NCBI GenBank assembly: GCA_037385045.1
Contig: JARRNJ010000009.1
Coordinates: forward strand, 1-64,000
DNA length: 64,000 nucleotides
Origin: JARRNJ01 sp037385045
GTDB taxonomy: Bacteria > Pseudomonadota > Gammaproteobacteria > JASBUN01
Direction of reading: 5' to 3'
The notes beneath the pieces are model-generated. The model did no database searches and was not told where the DNA came from. It saw only the letters and a list, made by a program, of their open reading frames with translations. Numbering within the stretch: position 1 is the stretch's first letter; every line of letters begins with the position of its first letter. Below, piece by piece: positions 1 to 8,774 of this stretch. Both the position numbers and the translations under genes were made by a program.

Positions 1-742
1 TGAAACGAATGACCACCCGGCGGTCAAAGCCGTAACTCTCCGGGTCCGTACCGGCCGCGACCGGCTGACGTTCGCCATAGGCCGCGACATGGATGCGCCC
101 GGCCGGCAGGCCGCCGCCGATCAACGCGTCGCGCACCGCGTCGGCGCGCCTCCGGGAAAGCCCAAGGTTGTATTGATCCGAGCCGCGGCGGTCGGCGTAT
201 CCTGACAGCACCACTTTCAGTTCCGGCAGCCGGGTCAGTGCCACGGCCAGATTGCGCAGACGTGGTGCGTACTGGTTCTCCAGCCGGGCGCTGTCGCTGC
301 GGAACTGAACCGTCAGGGCAAAGCCGTCGCGTACCACCGCCGCCGCGTCGATGCCGGAACTCAGCGGTACCGGGGCGGCGCTCGCCACCTGGATCCCGCG
401 TTGGGGGGTGGTCGTGTCGGCGTTGGTCCGGGCCAGTTTTTGCTTTTGATCCGCCAGCGCCTGGCGCAGCTCGGCGATCTGCTGATGGGCCTGGTCGAGC
501 TCCCGGCGCTGGGCGGCGTTACGGCCGACGAAATTTCCACCCACCGCACCGATGATGAAACCCGGCGGACCGCCGATCAGCGCGCCGATCACCGCTCCGG
601 TGCCGGTGCCGATGTTCTCCTCCCGGGTCGGTTGCGCCGACGCCGACGGATCCTTGGCCGGCCCGGCCCAGGCGGTTCCGGCCACCGCGCCCACCAGGGC
701 GCAGGCGACGGCAGTGCGTAGAATCGGCTTCGAGATTTTCAT
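1..742 (-). CDS. pdsO: PdsO-like OmpA-family protein of the proteobacterial sortase system (3' end outside window)
   Basis: The frame opens at an ATG at 742 behind a perfect AGGAGGT box and is still open at base 1, so the C-terminus is missing. The product has a signal peptide (about residues 1-24, ending TAWA), then a glycine-zipper stretch rich in GxxxG (IGTGTGAVIGALIGG and on), a short coiled-coil (RRELDQAHQQIAELRQAL), and an OmpA-like peptidoglycan-binding domain with the usual LSGYADRRGSDQYNLGLSRRRA segment. It should anchor in the envelope and contact peptidoglycan. Glycine zipper plus coiled coil plus OmpA domain, divergent from a matching response regulator and kinase, is the layout of PdsO of the dedicated sortase systems. 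The assignment rests on recalled family architecture; the OmpA domain itself is certain. Confidence 0.8.
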   Translation of the reverse strand, partial: MKISKPILRTAVACALVGAVAGTAWAGPAKDPSASAQPTREENIGTGTGAVIGALIGGPPGFIIGAVGGNFVGRNAAQRRELDQAHQQIAELRQALADQKQKLARTNADTTTPQRGIQVASAAPVPLSSGIDAAAVVRDGFALTVQFRSDSARLENQYAPRLRNLAVALTRLPELKVVLSGYADRRGSDQYNLGLSRRRADAVRDALIGGGLPAGRIHVAAYGERQPVAAGTDPESYGFDRRVVIRF

Positions 743-934
743 GGGTACCTCCTTACCTTGTCTTGGTTGCGGCTATTGGCCCAGCGCGCCGTCCGTGGCT
801 GGCGGGCCGAAGGCCCGGACCGTCCGCTGGTCTGCGCCGGAATCTTCCTGGCTACGGGAGTTATTACAGGACCGCCAGATGCGGGAGCGGTTGCCGAATC
901 GTGGAAATCCGGCGATCAAATGTGGCGACAATCT

Positions 935-944
935 GGCAATTGCC
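935..944. promoter_or_regulatory. Perfect 10-bp palindrome between divergent pdsO and pdsR
   Basis: GGCAATTGCC reads the same on both strands and lies in the 284-bp gap between the divergent pdsO and pdsR starts. It could be an operator shared by both promoters. It is short, and no second copy was seen nearby. Confidence 0.25.
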
Positions 945-1026
945 CCGCGCCGACCACTTCGACCCGCGGCTGTGGTAGCTTATGACGTCAGCGCGACCCG
1001 CAGGCGGTACGACGGGGAGATTGAAC

Positions 1027-1728
1027 TTGGCCAGAAGAATCGCCATCGTCGAAGACGAACCGGCTATCCGGCAGAATTACGCCGACGCCCTCCACCGGCA
1101 GGGTTACGAGGTGCAGGCCTACGCCAACCGGCCCCAGGCCCTGTCGGCGTTTCAGAGTCGCCTGCCCGATCTGGTGCTGCTGGACATCGGCCTGGAAGAC
1201 GAAATCGACGGCGGTTTTGAGCTTTGCCGCGAGCTGCGGGCCCGCTCGGCTACCCTGCCGATCATTTTCCTCACCGCCCGCGACAGCGACTTCGACGCCA
1301 TCTCCGGACTGCGGCTCGGCGCCGACGACTACCTCACCAAGGACGTCAGCCTGCCCCATCTCAGCGCCCGCATCGGCGCCCTGTTCCGGCGCCAGGACGC
1401 GTTGCGCACCCCGCCCCGGGAAGAAGCGCTGGTGCAGGCCGGCCCCCTGGTCATGGACATGCACCGTTTCCTGGTCCGCTGGCGCGGGCAGACCGTCGAT
1501 CTGACCCTGACCGAATTCTGGCTGGTGCACGCGCTGGCGCGCTTTCCCGGCCACGTCAAAAACCGCGATCAGCTCATGCAGGAAGCCAACGTGGTGGTGG
1601 ATGACAGCACCATCACCTCGCACATCAAACGGATCCGCAAGAAATTCGCGGCCCTGGACGAGCAATTCAACGGCATCGAAACGGTCTACGGCATGGGCTA
1701 TCGCTGGGTGCCGGACTCGGCCTCGTGA
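1027..1728 (+). CDS. pdsR: OmpR-type response regulator of the sortase system, PdsR
   Basis: Two-component DNA-binding regulator: receiver domain (about residues 1-120) and winged-helix output domain (about 135-230). The phosphoacceptor is D53 in LVLLDIGL, with the acidic EDE near the N-terminus and the usual K in YLTKD. The winged helix shows the TLTEFWLVHALARFPG and GMGYRW segments. I place the start at TTG 1027, because GGGGAGA ends 6 bases upstream and gives MARRIAIVEDE; an ATG at 982 in the same frame has no ribosome site and adds 15 unlikely residues. It is followed 81 bp later by its kinase. Sequence style and position between pdsO and a CBM-containing kinase match the dedicated sortase regulator family. 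The target promoters are probably the sortase genes upstream. Confidence 0.8.
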   Translation: MARRIAIVEDEPAIRQNYADALHRQGYEVQAYANRPQALSAFQSRLPDLVLLDIGLEDEIDGGFELCRELRARSATLPIIFLTARDSDFDAISGLRLGADDYLTKDVSLPHLSARIGALFRRQDALRTPPREEALVQAGPLVMDMHRFLVRWRGQTVDLTLTEFWLVHALARFPGHVKNRDQLMQEANVVVDDSTITSHIKRIRKKFAALDEQFNGIETVYGMGYRWVPDSAS

Positions 1729-1809
1729 TCGCCGTGGGGAAACGCTTCCCGAACGGCGAGACCGGCCCGGCGCGCGACTGCGCCTTGCCGGCGCCGCGCC
1801 CTTGAAACC

Positions 1810-3975
1810 ATGACCGACCGCCCACGGAAAAAACCCTACCGTATCGGCTTGAGCCTGCGCGCCAAGCTGCTCGCGGTGTCGCTGGTGCTGCTGGTGATAC
1901 CCTGGATCGGCTATCGCTACGTGCAGGCAATGGAAGCCTACCTGCGTCATGGCCAGGAACGGTCGGTGCTGGCCACCGCCCGTGCCGTCGCCACGGTGCT
2001 GCATGAGCAGCCCGACCTGTTTGAACGCCAGGCCGATGTCCTGAGCTCGGCCAAGGAAAGCCCGCACCTTTACGTCCGCCCGCTGGATACGCCGATTCAG
2101 CTGGACGGCTACGCCGAGGACTGGCGCAGCTACCGCAATCGGAAGCGGTACTTCGGCGCCCACCACATCCTCGAAAGCCGGGTTCCCTACAATCCCCGAT
2201 CCCTTTCATTCACCCAGATGGTGGGCAGCTACGACGGCTATCTGTATGTCCTGTTCGACGTCACCGACGATCACATCGTCTACCGAGACCCCAACAGTCT
2301 GCGCCTGGACCAATGCGACCACCTGGAAATCGCCCTGCAGGCGCCGGACGGTGAGTTCAAGCGCTACTTTCTCGCCACGACGGCGCCGGGCTGGGTCAAC
2401 GCCCACCGCATGCCCGCCGATCCCCGTGACAATCGTCCCCTGGCGCCGGAAATCCGCATCAAGGGCGAGTGGCAGGAAACCGCGCACGGCTACATGCTCG
2501 AAATCCGCATCCCGCTGTCGATGATCGGCGACAAGCTGGCGTTCGCCGTCGCCGATGTGGACAATCCGAACACCCGCCAGGTGGACACGGTAATCGGCAC
2601 CGCCGGCACCCAGCGCCTGGATCAACTGGGTACTGTGATGGTGCCGTCACCGCACATCGAGCAGCTCTTGAAAGGTCTGGAGCACAGCGACAGCCGCATC
2701 TGGGTCATTGACCGCAACCACCGGGTGCTGGCGCTGGCGGGCAAGTTGACCGATCCGGACGCCGTGGACGCGTCCGGGGACAGCCGCCGGTCGTTTCTGA
2801 GCGGGCTGATGCATACGGTCTACCGGATGATCCTGAAGCAGCCGGCCACCGAGTTTCAGGACGATCTTTCCGCCGCTTCGCGCCTCGACGGGCCCGAGAT
2901 CGAGAGTGCGCTGTCCGGCAAGCCGGGCATCAAATGGCGGCGGACCCCGGACCGGCGGGTGGCCATTCTCGCGGCCAGCTATCCGGTATGGTCCGGCGGC
3001 CATGTGCTCGGCGCCGTGGTCGCCGAACGAACCAGCAACAGCATCCTGCTGCTGCAGAACCGCGCCATGGAGGATCTGTTCAACACCAGCCTGACGACCC
3101 TGTTGCTGGCGGCGGCCGCGCTGCTGATATTCGCCACCCGTCTGTCGGCGCGCGTACGGCGGTTGCGCAACGATGCCGAAGGCGCCATCGGCGCCGACGG
3201 ACGCGTCACCGGAACCGTCCGGGTCTCCCGCGCCCGCGACGAAATCGGCGACCTGTCGCGCAGCTACGCCGATGTGCTCGACCGGCTGGGTCAATACACC
3301 CGCTATCTGGAATCCATGGCGGGCAAGCTGTCCCACGAACTGCGCACGCCGCTGGCCGTGGTGCGCTCCTCCCTGGACAACCTGGAGATGGGGGAACTCG
3401 AGCAGCAGGCGCGGACCTATACCGCGCGCGCCCGCGACGGCATCGAGCGGCTCGAGAACATACTTGGCCGCATGAGCGAGGCCACGCGCCTGGAACAATC
3501 CCTGCAACAGGCCGAACGGGAGGACTTCGATCTGCGCACGGTCGTCTCGGGCTGCGTTGCGGGCTACGGCGCCGCCTATCCCACCCGGGTATTCGAGTTG
3601 AACGCCGGCGACACGCCCCTGCCGATCCACGGAGTACCCGATCTGATCGCGCAACTGCTCGACAAGTTCATCGGCAATGCCGTGGACTTCGGTGCCGACA
3701 ACACACCCATCACCGTGACCGTGGAACAGGCCAACGGCCGGGCCCGCCTGGAAGTGGCGAACCAGGGCCCAGCGCTGCCCGATGAAATGCAGGGCAGTCT
3801 GTTCGACTCCATGGTGTCGATCCGCGCCGGGCGCGAGGCGGAGCCGCACCTCGGATTGGGCCTGTATATCGTGCGGTTGATCGCCGAGTTCCATGGCGGT
3901 GCGGTGGTGGCCGGCAACCGCACCGATGTCGAAGGCGCACGCTTTACGGTGTGGCTGCCGCTAAGTGCCGGCTGA
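1810..3975 (+). CDS. pdsS: Sensor histidine kinase of the sortase system, PdsS
   Basis: Membrane histidine kinase of 721 residues. A first transmembrane helix (about 18-40) is followed by a large periplasmic region. This begins with a stretch like family 9 carbohydrate-binding modules (about 95-270: LDGYAEDW, then DGYLYVLFDVTD, then HGYMLEIRIPLSMIG). A second helix (about 427-447), a HAMP-type linker, the dimerisation/H-box KLSHELRTPLAVVR with H509, and a HATPase domain with GLGLYIVRLIAEFHGG follow. The length and the carbohydrate-module sensor are what is known for the dedicated sortase kinases, and it sits directly after pdsR. It probably phosphorylates PdsR. What the extracellular module binds cannot be told from sequence. 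Confidence 0.82.
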   Translation: MTDRPRKKPYRIGLSLRAKLLAVSLVLLVIPWIGYRYVQAMEAYLRHGQERSVLATARAVATVLHEQPDLFERQADVLSSAKESPHLYVRPLDTPIQLDGYAEDWRSYRNRKRYFGAHHILESRVPYNPRSLSFTQMVGSYDGYLYVLFDVTDDHIVYRDPNSLRLDQCDHLEIALQAPDGEFKRYFLATTAPGWVNAHRMPADPRDNRPLAPEIRIKGEWQETAHGYMLEIRIPLSMIGDKLAFAVADVDNPNTRQVDTVIGTAGTQRLDQLGTVMVPSPHIEQLLKGLEHSDSRIWVIDRNHRVLALAGKLTDPDAVDASGDSRRSFLSGLMHTVYRMILKQPATEFQDDLSAASRLDGPEIESALSGKPGIKWRRTPDRRVAILAASYPVWSGGHVLGAVVAERTSNSILLLQNRAMEDLFNTSLTTLLLAAAALLIFATRLSARVRRLRNDAEGAIGADGRVTGTVRVSRARDEIGDLSRSYADVLDRLGQYTRYLESMAGKLSHELRTPLAVVRSSLDNLEMGELEQQARTYTARARDGIERLENILGRMSEATRLEQSLQQAEREDFDLRTVVSGCVAGYGAAYPTRVFELNAGDTPLPIHGVPDLIAQLLDKFIGNAVDFGADNTPITVTVEQANGRARLEVANQGPALPDEMQGSLFDSMVSIRAGREAEPHLGLGLYIVRLIAEFHGGAVVAGNRTDVEGARFTVWLPLSAG

Positions 3976-4119
3976 TTGCGGCCCGACGGACGAAGTCCAT
4001 GTTTTTGCATGGGTCTCGGTCGGCGACTACCATTGCAGGCGTGGAGCAGCCCGCTGCGGTGGGGACGGTAGCGTGACACGCCACCTTGCAAAAGCGGATT
4101 TTCGTGGAGTATCGGCGTA

Positions 4120-4785
4120 ATGGACACCAACGGTCACCGCGGTCTCGACCTCGACATCGGCGATACGCTACAGATTCAGTTCGTGGGCGACGACGCCCGG
4201 CGGCGCTATTACACCCGGGTAATCGGCTATCTGCCGGAAAGAAGCCTGCTCGTCACCACGCCGCTGCGCGACGGCAAAGTCTTGCTGTTGCGCGAAGGCC
4301 AGACCATGGTCGTGCGGATGCTGTCGGGAACCAGCGTGTATGCCTTCACCACCAGCATTCTCGCGTCCAACGTGCGGCCCTTTCCTTACCTCCATCTCAG
4401 CTACCCGAAAGACCTGGAAATGATCGTGGTGCGCAAGGCGCACCGCGCCCGGACCCATTTGGTCGCCTCGGTGCAACACCGGGACGCCGACGCCAACGAC
4501 GCACCATCGGTCTCCGTGGTAATGGTCGACGTCAGCACCACCGGCGCCCTGCTCAAATCGGAGGAGCCCATCGGCGACATCGGCGATCTGATCACCGTGA
4601 GCACGCGCGTAACGGTCGGCGAGGTGCAGCAGTATCTCGACCTGCCGGCCGTGGTGCGCAACGTGCATGAGGAAACCTGCGACGATCACCTGGAGTCGTC
4701 CACCGGCATTGAATTCGTCGAAATCGACCAGCGCGACACCGTCATCCTCCACGGCTATGTCTACGAATGCCTGATCAACGAATGA
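4120..4785 (+). CDS. PilZ-domain c-di-GMP receptor, YcgR-like
   Basis: Protein of 221 residues with two beta domains: an N-terminal PilZN/YcgR-type barrel (about 1-105) and a PilZ domain (about 107-215). The c-di-GMP binding signature is seen as RKAHRAR (R-x3-R) followed by DVSTTGALL (D-x-S-x-x-G). Both parts are complete, so the protein should bind the messenger. YcgR-like proteins brake flagellar motors or act on surface structures, but no motility or cyclase gene is in the window, so the partner is unknown. The gene stands alone. A GGAG sits about 12 bases before the ATG. Confidence 0.85.
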   Translation: MDTNGHRGLDLDIGDTLQIQFVGDDARRRYYTRVIGYLPERSLLVTTPLRDGKVLLLREGQTMVVRMLSGTSVYAFTTSILASNVRPFPYLHLSYPKDLEMIVVRKAHRARTHLVASVQHRDADANDAPSVSVVMVDVSTTGALLKSEEPIGDIGDLITVSTRVTVGEVQQYLDLPAVVRNVHEETCDDHLESSTGIEFVEIDQRDTVILHGYVYECLINE

Positions 4786-4935
4786 GCGCAACGCCACGCG
4801 CGCCCGCGGAAGGTCGGGATTCCGCTGGCGATCCAATATAAATCAATTTCTTACGCAATCTATTGACGCCGAAACATTGAGTTAATGACGCGATATGCGA
4901 AAATTGGTGAACAAATGTAAACGGGAACCCGTGCC

Positions 4936-5649
4936 GTGCATATCGCCGTCCTCGAAGATGATCCGCAAATGTCCGATCTCTACCGCGCCTGGCTGGAGGA
5001 CCGCGGCCACCAGGTCACCGCGTTCGCCAGCGGCCGGGAGCTGATCAACGCCTTGCAGCGGGAAACCCACGACCTGTTGCTGCTGGACTGGATCGTGCCC
5101 GACATGGACGGGGCTGAAGTGCTGGCCTGGGTGCGCGCCCATGTGCACTGGCCGGTTCCGGTCATCTTCGTCACGCAACGGGACCGCGAAGAGGACGTGG
5201 TGCAGATCCTGCTCCAGGGCGCTGACGACTATCTCGCCAAGCCGGTGCGCCGACGCGAACTCATGGCCCGCATCACCGCCCTGGCACGCCGCAGCCGCGG
5301 CTCCGACGACAAGCTCATCGAGTTCGAGCCGTACCGCTTCGACCCCGCGCGCCAGGTCGTCGCCTGGAACGGCACCAGCACCAAGCTGACTCAGAAGGAA
5401 CTCGATCTGGCCCTGTTCCTGTTTCGCAACAGAGGCCGTATCCTGTCCCGCGACTATATCCTCGAGAATGTTTGGGGGCACAAGCCCGGTATGAACACGC
5501 GTACCGTGGACACCCATGTCAGCCGCCTGCGCAACAAGCTCCGCTTGCTGCCCGAAAACGGCTGGACCCTGACCGGCATCTACCACCACGGTTACCGCTT
5601 GGAACAGCTGCGCCAGGACGAGGTGGCCGATCGCGCCGGCAGCAGGTGA
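4936..5649 (+). CDS. OmpR/PhoB-family response regulator, orphan
   Basis: Complete response regulator: receiver (about 1-115) with the acidic pair LEDD, phosphoacceptor D51 in LLLLDWIVPDMDG and the lysine in YLAKPVRRREL, then a winged-helix DNA-binding domain ending HHGYRLEQL. The start is GTG 4936, giving MHIAVLEDDP. No kinase gene is adjacent; the next genes are a cytochrome b561 operon that carries its own regulator/kinase pair. The 90 bases before the start are clearly richer in A and T than the surroundings and probably hold its promoter. The target genes are unknown. Confidence 0.85.
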   Translation: MHIAVLEDDPQMSDLYRAWLEDRGHQVTAFASGRELINALQRETHDLLLLDWIVPDMDGAEVLAWVRAHVHWPVPVIFVTQRDREEDVVQILLQGADDYLAKPVRRRELMARITALARRSRGSDDKLIEFEPYRFDPARQVVAWNGTSTKLTQKELDLALFLFRNRGRILSRDYILENVWGHKPGMNTRTVDTHVSRLRNKLRLLPENGWTLTGIYHHGYRLEQLRQDEVADRAGSR

Positions 5650-5700
5650 GACCGGCTCCCGCACCGAGCCGCTGATGCCCCCAAAGAACAGAAATATAAC

Positions 5701-5723
5701 CACCGGCCACACGACGGCCGGTG
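5701..5723. other. Strong stem-loop after the orphan regulator
   Basis: CACCGGCC and GGCCGGTG form a perfect 8-bp stem around a 7-base loop, 52 bases after the regulator stop. No T-run follows on the plus strand, so it is not a textbook intrinsic terminator. It may still separate the regulator from the b561 operon. Confidence 0.4.
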
Positions 5724-5735
5724 TACTGCACGGCG

Positions 5736-5753
5736 TTCAGGTTGATTTCAGGT
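5736..5753 (+). promoter_or_regulatory. Two TTCAGGT direct repeats with 11-bp period
   Basis: TTCAGGT at 5736-5742 is repeated exactly at 5747-5753, one helical turn later and 46 bases before the cytochrome b561 start. Tandem half-sites at this spacing are how OmpR/PhoB-family dimers bind. The operon ends in such a regulator, so autoregulation is the simplest reading (inference). Confidence 0.45.
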
Positions 5754-5798
5754 AATGCCGATAAAGTGTCCCGCAGTGCAAACCGGGAGACGGATTTG

Positions 5799-6368
5799 AT
5801 GAACGCCATTGCTGAAGAAAAGGTCTGGGACCCTTTGGTCCGCGTGTTTCACTGGTCCCTTGTGCTGGCTTTTGCCACCGCCTACTTTACCGAGGACGAG
5901 TTGCTGGACGTGCATGTGGTGGCCGGCTACACGGTGTTGGGGCTGGTACTGTTTCGTGTCCTTTGGGGCTTGGTGGGCACCCGTCACGCCCGTTTCACGG
6001 ATTTCGTTGCCGGCCCCCGTACCGCCTGGGCTTACACGAAAGACGTGCTGCGCGGCGGCGCGCGCCGTTACCTGGGGCACAACCCCGCCGGCGGCCTGAT
6101 GATCGTCGCCCTGCTGGTCAGCCTGCTGGTGACCACTTTCACCGGCCTTATGACCTACGGCGCGCACAAACACGCCGGCCCGCTGGCCGGCTGGTTCGTG
6201 AGCAGCGACAAGTCGCTGGCCCATTCCCTGAAGGAAGTGCACGAGTTCTTCGCCAACTTCACGGTATTCCTGGTCGTCGTCCATCTGCTCGGGGTGGCGG
6301 TCGAGAGTCTGCTGCACCGGGAAAATCTCGTGCGTTCGATGTTCACCGGCCGAAAGCGGGCCCGCTAG
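5799..6368 (+). CDS. Cytochrome b561 family membrane protein
   Basis: A 189-residue integral membrane di-heme cytochrome b of the b561/Ni-Fe hydrogenase cytochrome b type. It opens with the family signature VWDPLVRVFHWSLV and has about four helices; histidines in FHWS, DVHVVAGY and LKEVHEFFANF are placed as heme ligands. It should pass electrons across or within the inner membrane. The start is the ATG at 5799, preceded by GGGAGA at good spacing; an upstream start in frame adds non-family sequence. It leads an operon with a PepSY protein and a two-component pair, a common arrangement in Proteobacteria where the regulator controls the cytochrome. Confidence 0.88.
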   Translation: MNAIAEEKVWDPLVRVFHWSLVLAFATAYFTEDELLDVHVVAGYTVLGLVLFRVLWGLVGTRHARFTDFVAGPRTAWAYTKDVLRGGARRYLGHNPAGGLMIVALLVSLLVTTFTGLMTYGAHKHAGPLAGWFVSSDKSLAHSLKEVHEFFANFTVFLVVVHLLGVAVESLLHRENLVRSMFTGRKRAR

Positions 6369-6393
6369 GCGAATCGCCGCAGGCAGACGTGCA

Positions 6394-6759
6394 ATGATCA
6401 CGAAACGCGGCATGCGCCCGGTAACCGCCCTCTTGGCCGCCTGTGGACTGGCTGTCACGTTGTCCGGGCCCGCGTTCGCGCATGAGCGGGACCAGGACGA
6501 AGCGCTATACCTGCGCCGGCAGGGAAAAATCCTGCCCCTGGAGACCATCATCCGCAAGGCGCGCGAACAGTACCAAGGGAGGCTGATCGAATCGGAGCTC
6601 GAAGAACACGACGGGCATTATACTTACGAAATCGAGCTGGTCGGTCCCGATGGCATTGTCCACAAGCTGCGCTACGACGCACACACCGGGCAGCCGGTGT
6701 CCGACACTGTGAAGAACCGACGAGAGAAGGACCATGCGGATCCTCGTGGTCGAAGATGA
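6394..6759 (+). CDS. Periplasmic PepSY-domain protein
   Basis: A 121-residue exported protein: signal peptide (about 1-29, ending AFA-H) and one PepSY domain (about 45-105), recognisable from the LETIIRKAREQYQGRLIESELEEHDGHYTYEIELV pattern. PepSY domains are found with regulators and redox proteins in the periplasm; the function is thought to be modulatory. Its 3' end overlaps the following response regulator start by 26 bases, indicating translational coupling. It may feed a signal to the kinase encoded two genes on (inference). Confidence 0.82.
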   Translation: MITKRGMRPVTALLAACGLAVTLSGPAFAHERDQDEALYLRRQGKILPLETIIRKAREQYQGRLIESELEEHDGHYTYEIELVGPDGIVHKLRYDAHTGQPVSDTVKNRREKDHADPRGRR

Positions 6760-7402
6760 CAGCGATCTAAACCGCAAGCTGCGCCAGACGTTGATGCAGG
6801 CAGGCTACGCCGTGGACAGCTCCGCCGACGGCGTCGAGGCGGAATACCTCGGCGACGAGGGCACCTACGAGGCCGTGATCCTGGACCTGGGCCTGCCCGG
6901 ACGCCCGGGCCTGCAGGTGCTGCGCAACTGGCGTGCCAGGGGAAATTCGGTGCCCGTCATCATTCTCACGTCCCGCGACGCCTGGCACGAGAAAGTCGAC
7001 GGTTTCAAGGCCGGCGCCGACGATTACCTCGCCAAGCCCTTCCATATGGAGGAGTTGATTGCGCGCCTGCAGGCGGTGGTGCGCCGCGGCCATGGCCAGG
7101 CCGGCGGCACGATCCAGACCCAGGACCTGACGCTGGACGAAGAGCGACAACAGGTCACCCAGGGCGGCGGCGAGGCGATCGACCTCACCGGAACCGAATT
7201 CCGGCTGCTGCGCTATTTCATGCTCCACTCCGGGAGCATATTGTCAAAGTCGGTGCTCGCGGAAAATGTCTACGACTTCGACTCCGACAAAGACAGCAAC
7301 GTCATCGAGGTCTATGTCAACCGGTTGCGGCACAAACTCGGCAAGGAAATCATTCGCACGCGCCGCGGGCAAGGCTACGTGTTCGGTGAACAGGACAAAT
7401 GA
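6734..7402 (+). CDS. PhoP/QseB-like response regulator
   Basis: OmpR-family regulator of 222 residues. The receiver has VVEDD at the N-terminus, phosphoacceptor D51 in AVILDLGLPG and the lysine in DDYLAKPFHMEEL. The winged helix carries the LTGTEFRLLRYFMLHSG and RRGQGYVF segments typical of the PhoP/QseB/PmrA branch. It overlaps the PepSY gene by 26 bases and the kinase by 4 bases, so all four genes are one operon. The TTCAGGT repeats at 5736-5753 are a plausible binding site. Confidence 0.9.
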   Translation: MRILVVEDDSDLNRKLRQTLMQAGYAVDSSADGVEAEYLGDEGTYEAVILDLGLPGRPGLQVLRNWRARGNSVPVIILTSRDAWHEKVDGFKAGADDYLAKPFHMEELIARLQAVVRRGHGQAGGTIQTQDLTLDEERQQVTQGGGEAIDLTGTEFRLLRYFMLHSGSILSKSVLAENVYDFDSDKDSNVIEVYVNRLRHKLGKEIIRTRRGQGYVFGEQDK

Positions 7403-8733
7403 ACTCGCTTCAGGGGCGCCTGACGGTTGGCCTGCTTACCAGTCTGATCGTCGTGTTCGTTCTCCAGTTGATGCTGGTCAGCCTGGCGATCCGCAAGGTC
7501 ACGGAAAACTATGTCGTCTCCCGGCTGGACCACGAAAACGAAAACGTGTTGTCGGCGCTGTCGTTCAACGCCGCCGGCGCCCCGGTGCTCGATACCTCCA
7601 GGCTCGGACAGGTCTACCACCGACCGTTCTCCGGTCACTATTTCCGGGTCGCCACCACCGAACACGTTCTGCGCTCGCGCTCGCTCTGGGACCGCGACCT
7701 GAACATACCCAACCAGGCGCCCGGGACCCACACCCGCATCTATACCCGGGGACCCCAGCATCAGGAACTGCTGGTCCTGGCCGAGGGCTACCGCAAGCAG
7801 GGCGTCGCGGTAACCATTGCCGCGGCGGAAGACATCTCGCCGGTTCTGGCCGACATCCGCTGGTTCCAGATCAGCTACGCCCTGCTTACCGGCGCCGTGC
7901 TCATTGCACTGGTCATTGCCCAGCGGGTCCTGGTGCGCCGAAGCCTGCGCCCGCTGGAACAGGCGCGGGAGAACCTGGCCCGCCTGGAAAGCGGCGCGGC
8001 CCAGGAAATGGACGAGGCCGTACCCCGTGAGATCCGCCCGTTGGTGCAGGAAATCAACCGGCTGGTGCAGGTGACGGTCCAGCGTCTGACCCGTTCGCGC
8101 AACGCCGTGGGCAATCTGGCCCATGCACTGAAAACGCCGCTGACGGTCCTCACCCAGCTATCTCGAGAATCCGCTGCCGGCGACGACCCCGAGCGGCGGC
8201 AAACCCTCGAAACCCAGATTGGCGCCATGCGCCGTATGATCGACCGCGAGTTGAAGCGTGCGCGGCTGGCAGGCGAAGGACCATCGGGCGCCCGCTTTCT
8301 GGTGGAAAGCGAGGTGCCGCCGTTGATGGACGCGCTGCGGCATATGTACCGTGAAAAGAACCTCCAACTGGAATCGCGCATTCCCGCCGCCCACAGCTTC
8401 GCCGGCGATCGCGAGGATATGCTGGAGCTGATCGGCAATCTGCTCGACAACGCATGCAAATGGGCCCGCAGCCACGTCCGCCTTACGGTGGAAACGGCGC
8501 CGGGCCTCGCCGTGGCCATCGAGGATGACGGGCCCGGCGTTTCCTCCGGGCAGCTGGACCAGCTCATCCGGCGCGGCGTTCGCCTCGACGAATCGGCGGC
8601 CGGCCACGGGCTGGGATTGTCCATCGTCAGCGACATCGTCCGCCAATACGGCGGTGATCTCGGGTTCGACCGCTCGCCGGATCTGCACGGCCTGAGGGTA
8701 CGGGTTCGCCTGCCCGCTGCGCGGGCATACTGA
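7399..8733 (+). CDS. PhoQ-like sensor histidine kinase
   Basis: A 444-residue membrane kinase: transmembrane helix at about 8-30, a periplasmic sensor of roughly 130 residues, a second helix (about 160-180), HAMP, an H-box AHALKTPLTVL with H242, and a HATPase domain with NLLDNACKWA and GLGLSIV. The H-box form HxLKTPL is that of PhoQ rather than the common HELRTPL. It shares 4 bases with the regulator gene. The periplasmic domain does not show an obvious acidic patch, so a metal signal is not assured. It is the partner of the preceding regulator. Confidence 0.88.
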   Translation: MNSLQGRLTVGLLTSLIVVFVLQLMLVSLAIRKVTENYVVSRLDHENENVLSALSFNAAGAPVLDTSRLGQVYHRPFSGHYFRVATTEHVLRSRSLWDRDLNIPNQAPGTHTRIYTRGPQHQELLVLAEGYRKQGVAVTIAAAEDISPVLADIRWFQISYALLTGAVLIALVIAQRVLVRRSLRPLEQARENLARLESGAAQEMDEAVPREIRPLVQEINRLVQVTVQRLTRSRNAVGNLAHALKTPLTVLTQLSRESAAGDDPERRQTLETQIGAMRRMIDRELKRARLAGEGPSGARFLVESEVPPLMDALRHMYREKNLQLESRIPAAHSFAGDREDMLELIGNLLDNACKWARSHVRLTVETAPGLAVAIEDDGPGVSSGQLDQLIRRGVRLDESAAGHGLGLSIVSDIVRQYGGDLGFDRSPDLHGLRVRVRLPAARAY

Positions 8734-8774
8734 TCGTCCCTCCGTCTGCGGTCGTCGAGCGATTTGCGGCGCCT

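Noticed and set aside
4862..4900. Sigma-70 promoter of the orphan regulator
   Set aside because: TTGACG is present at 4862, but no acceptable -10 element lies 16-18 bases after it.
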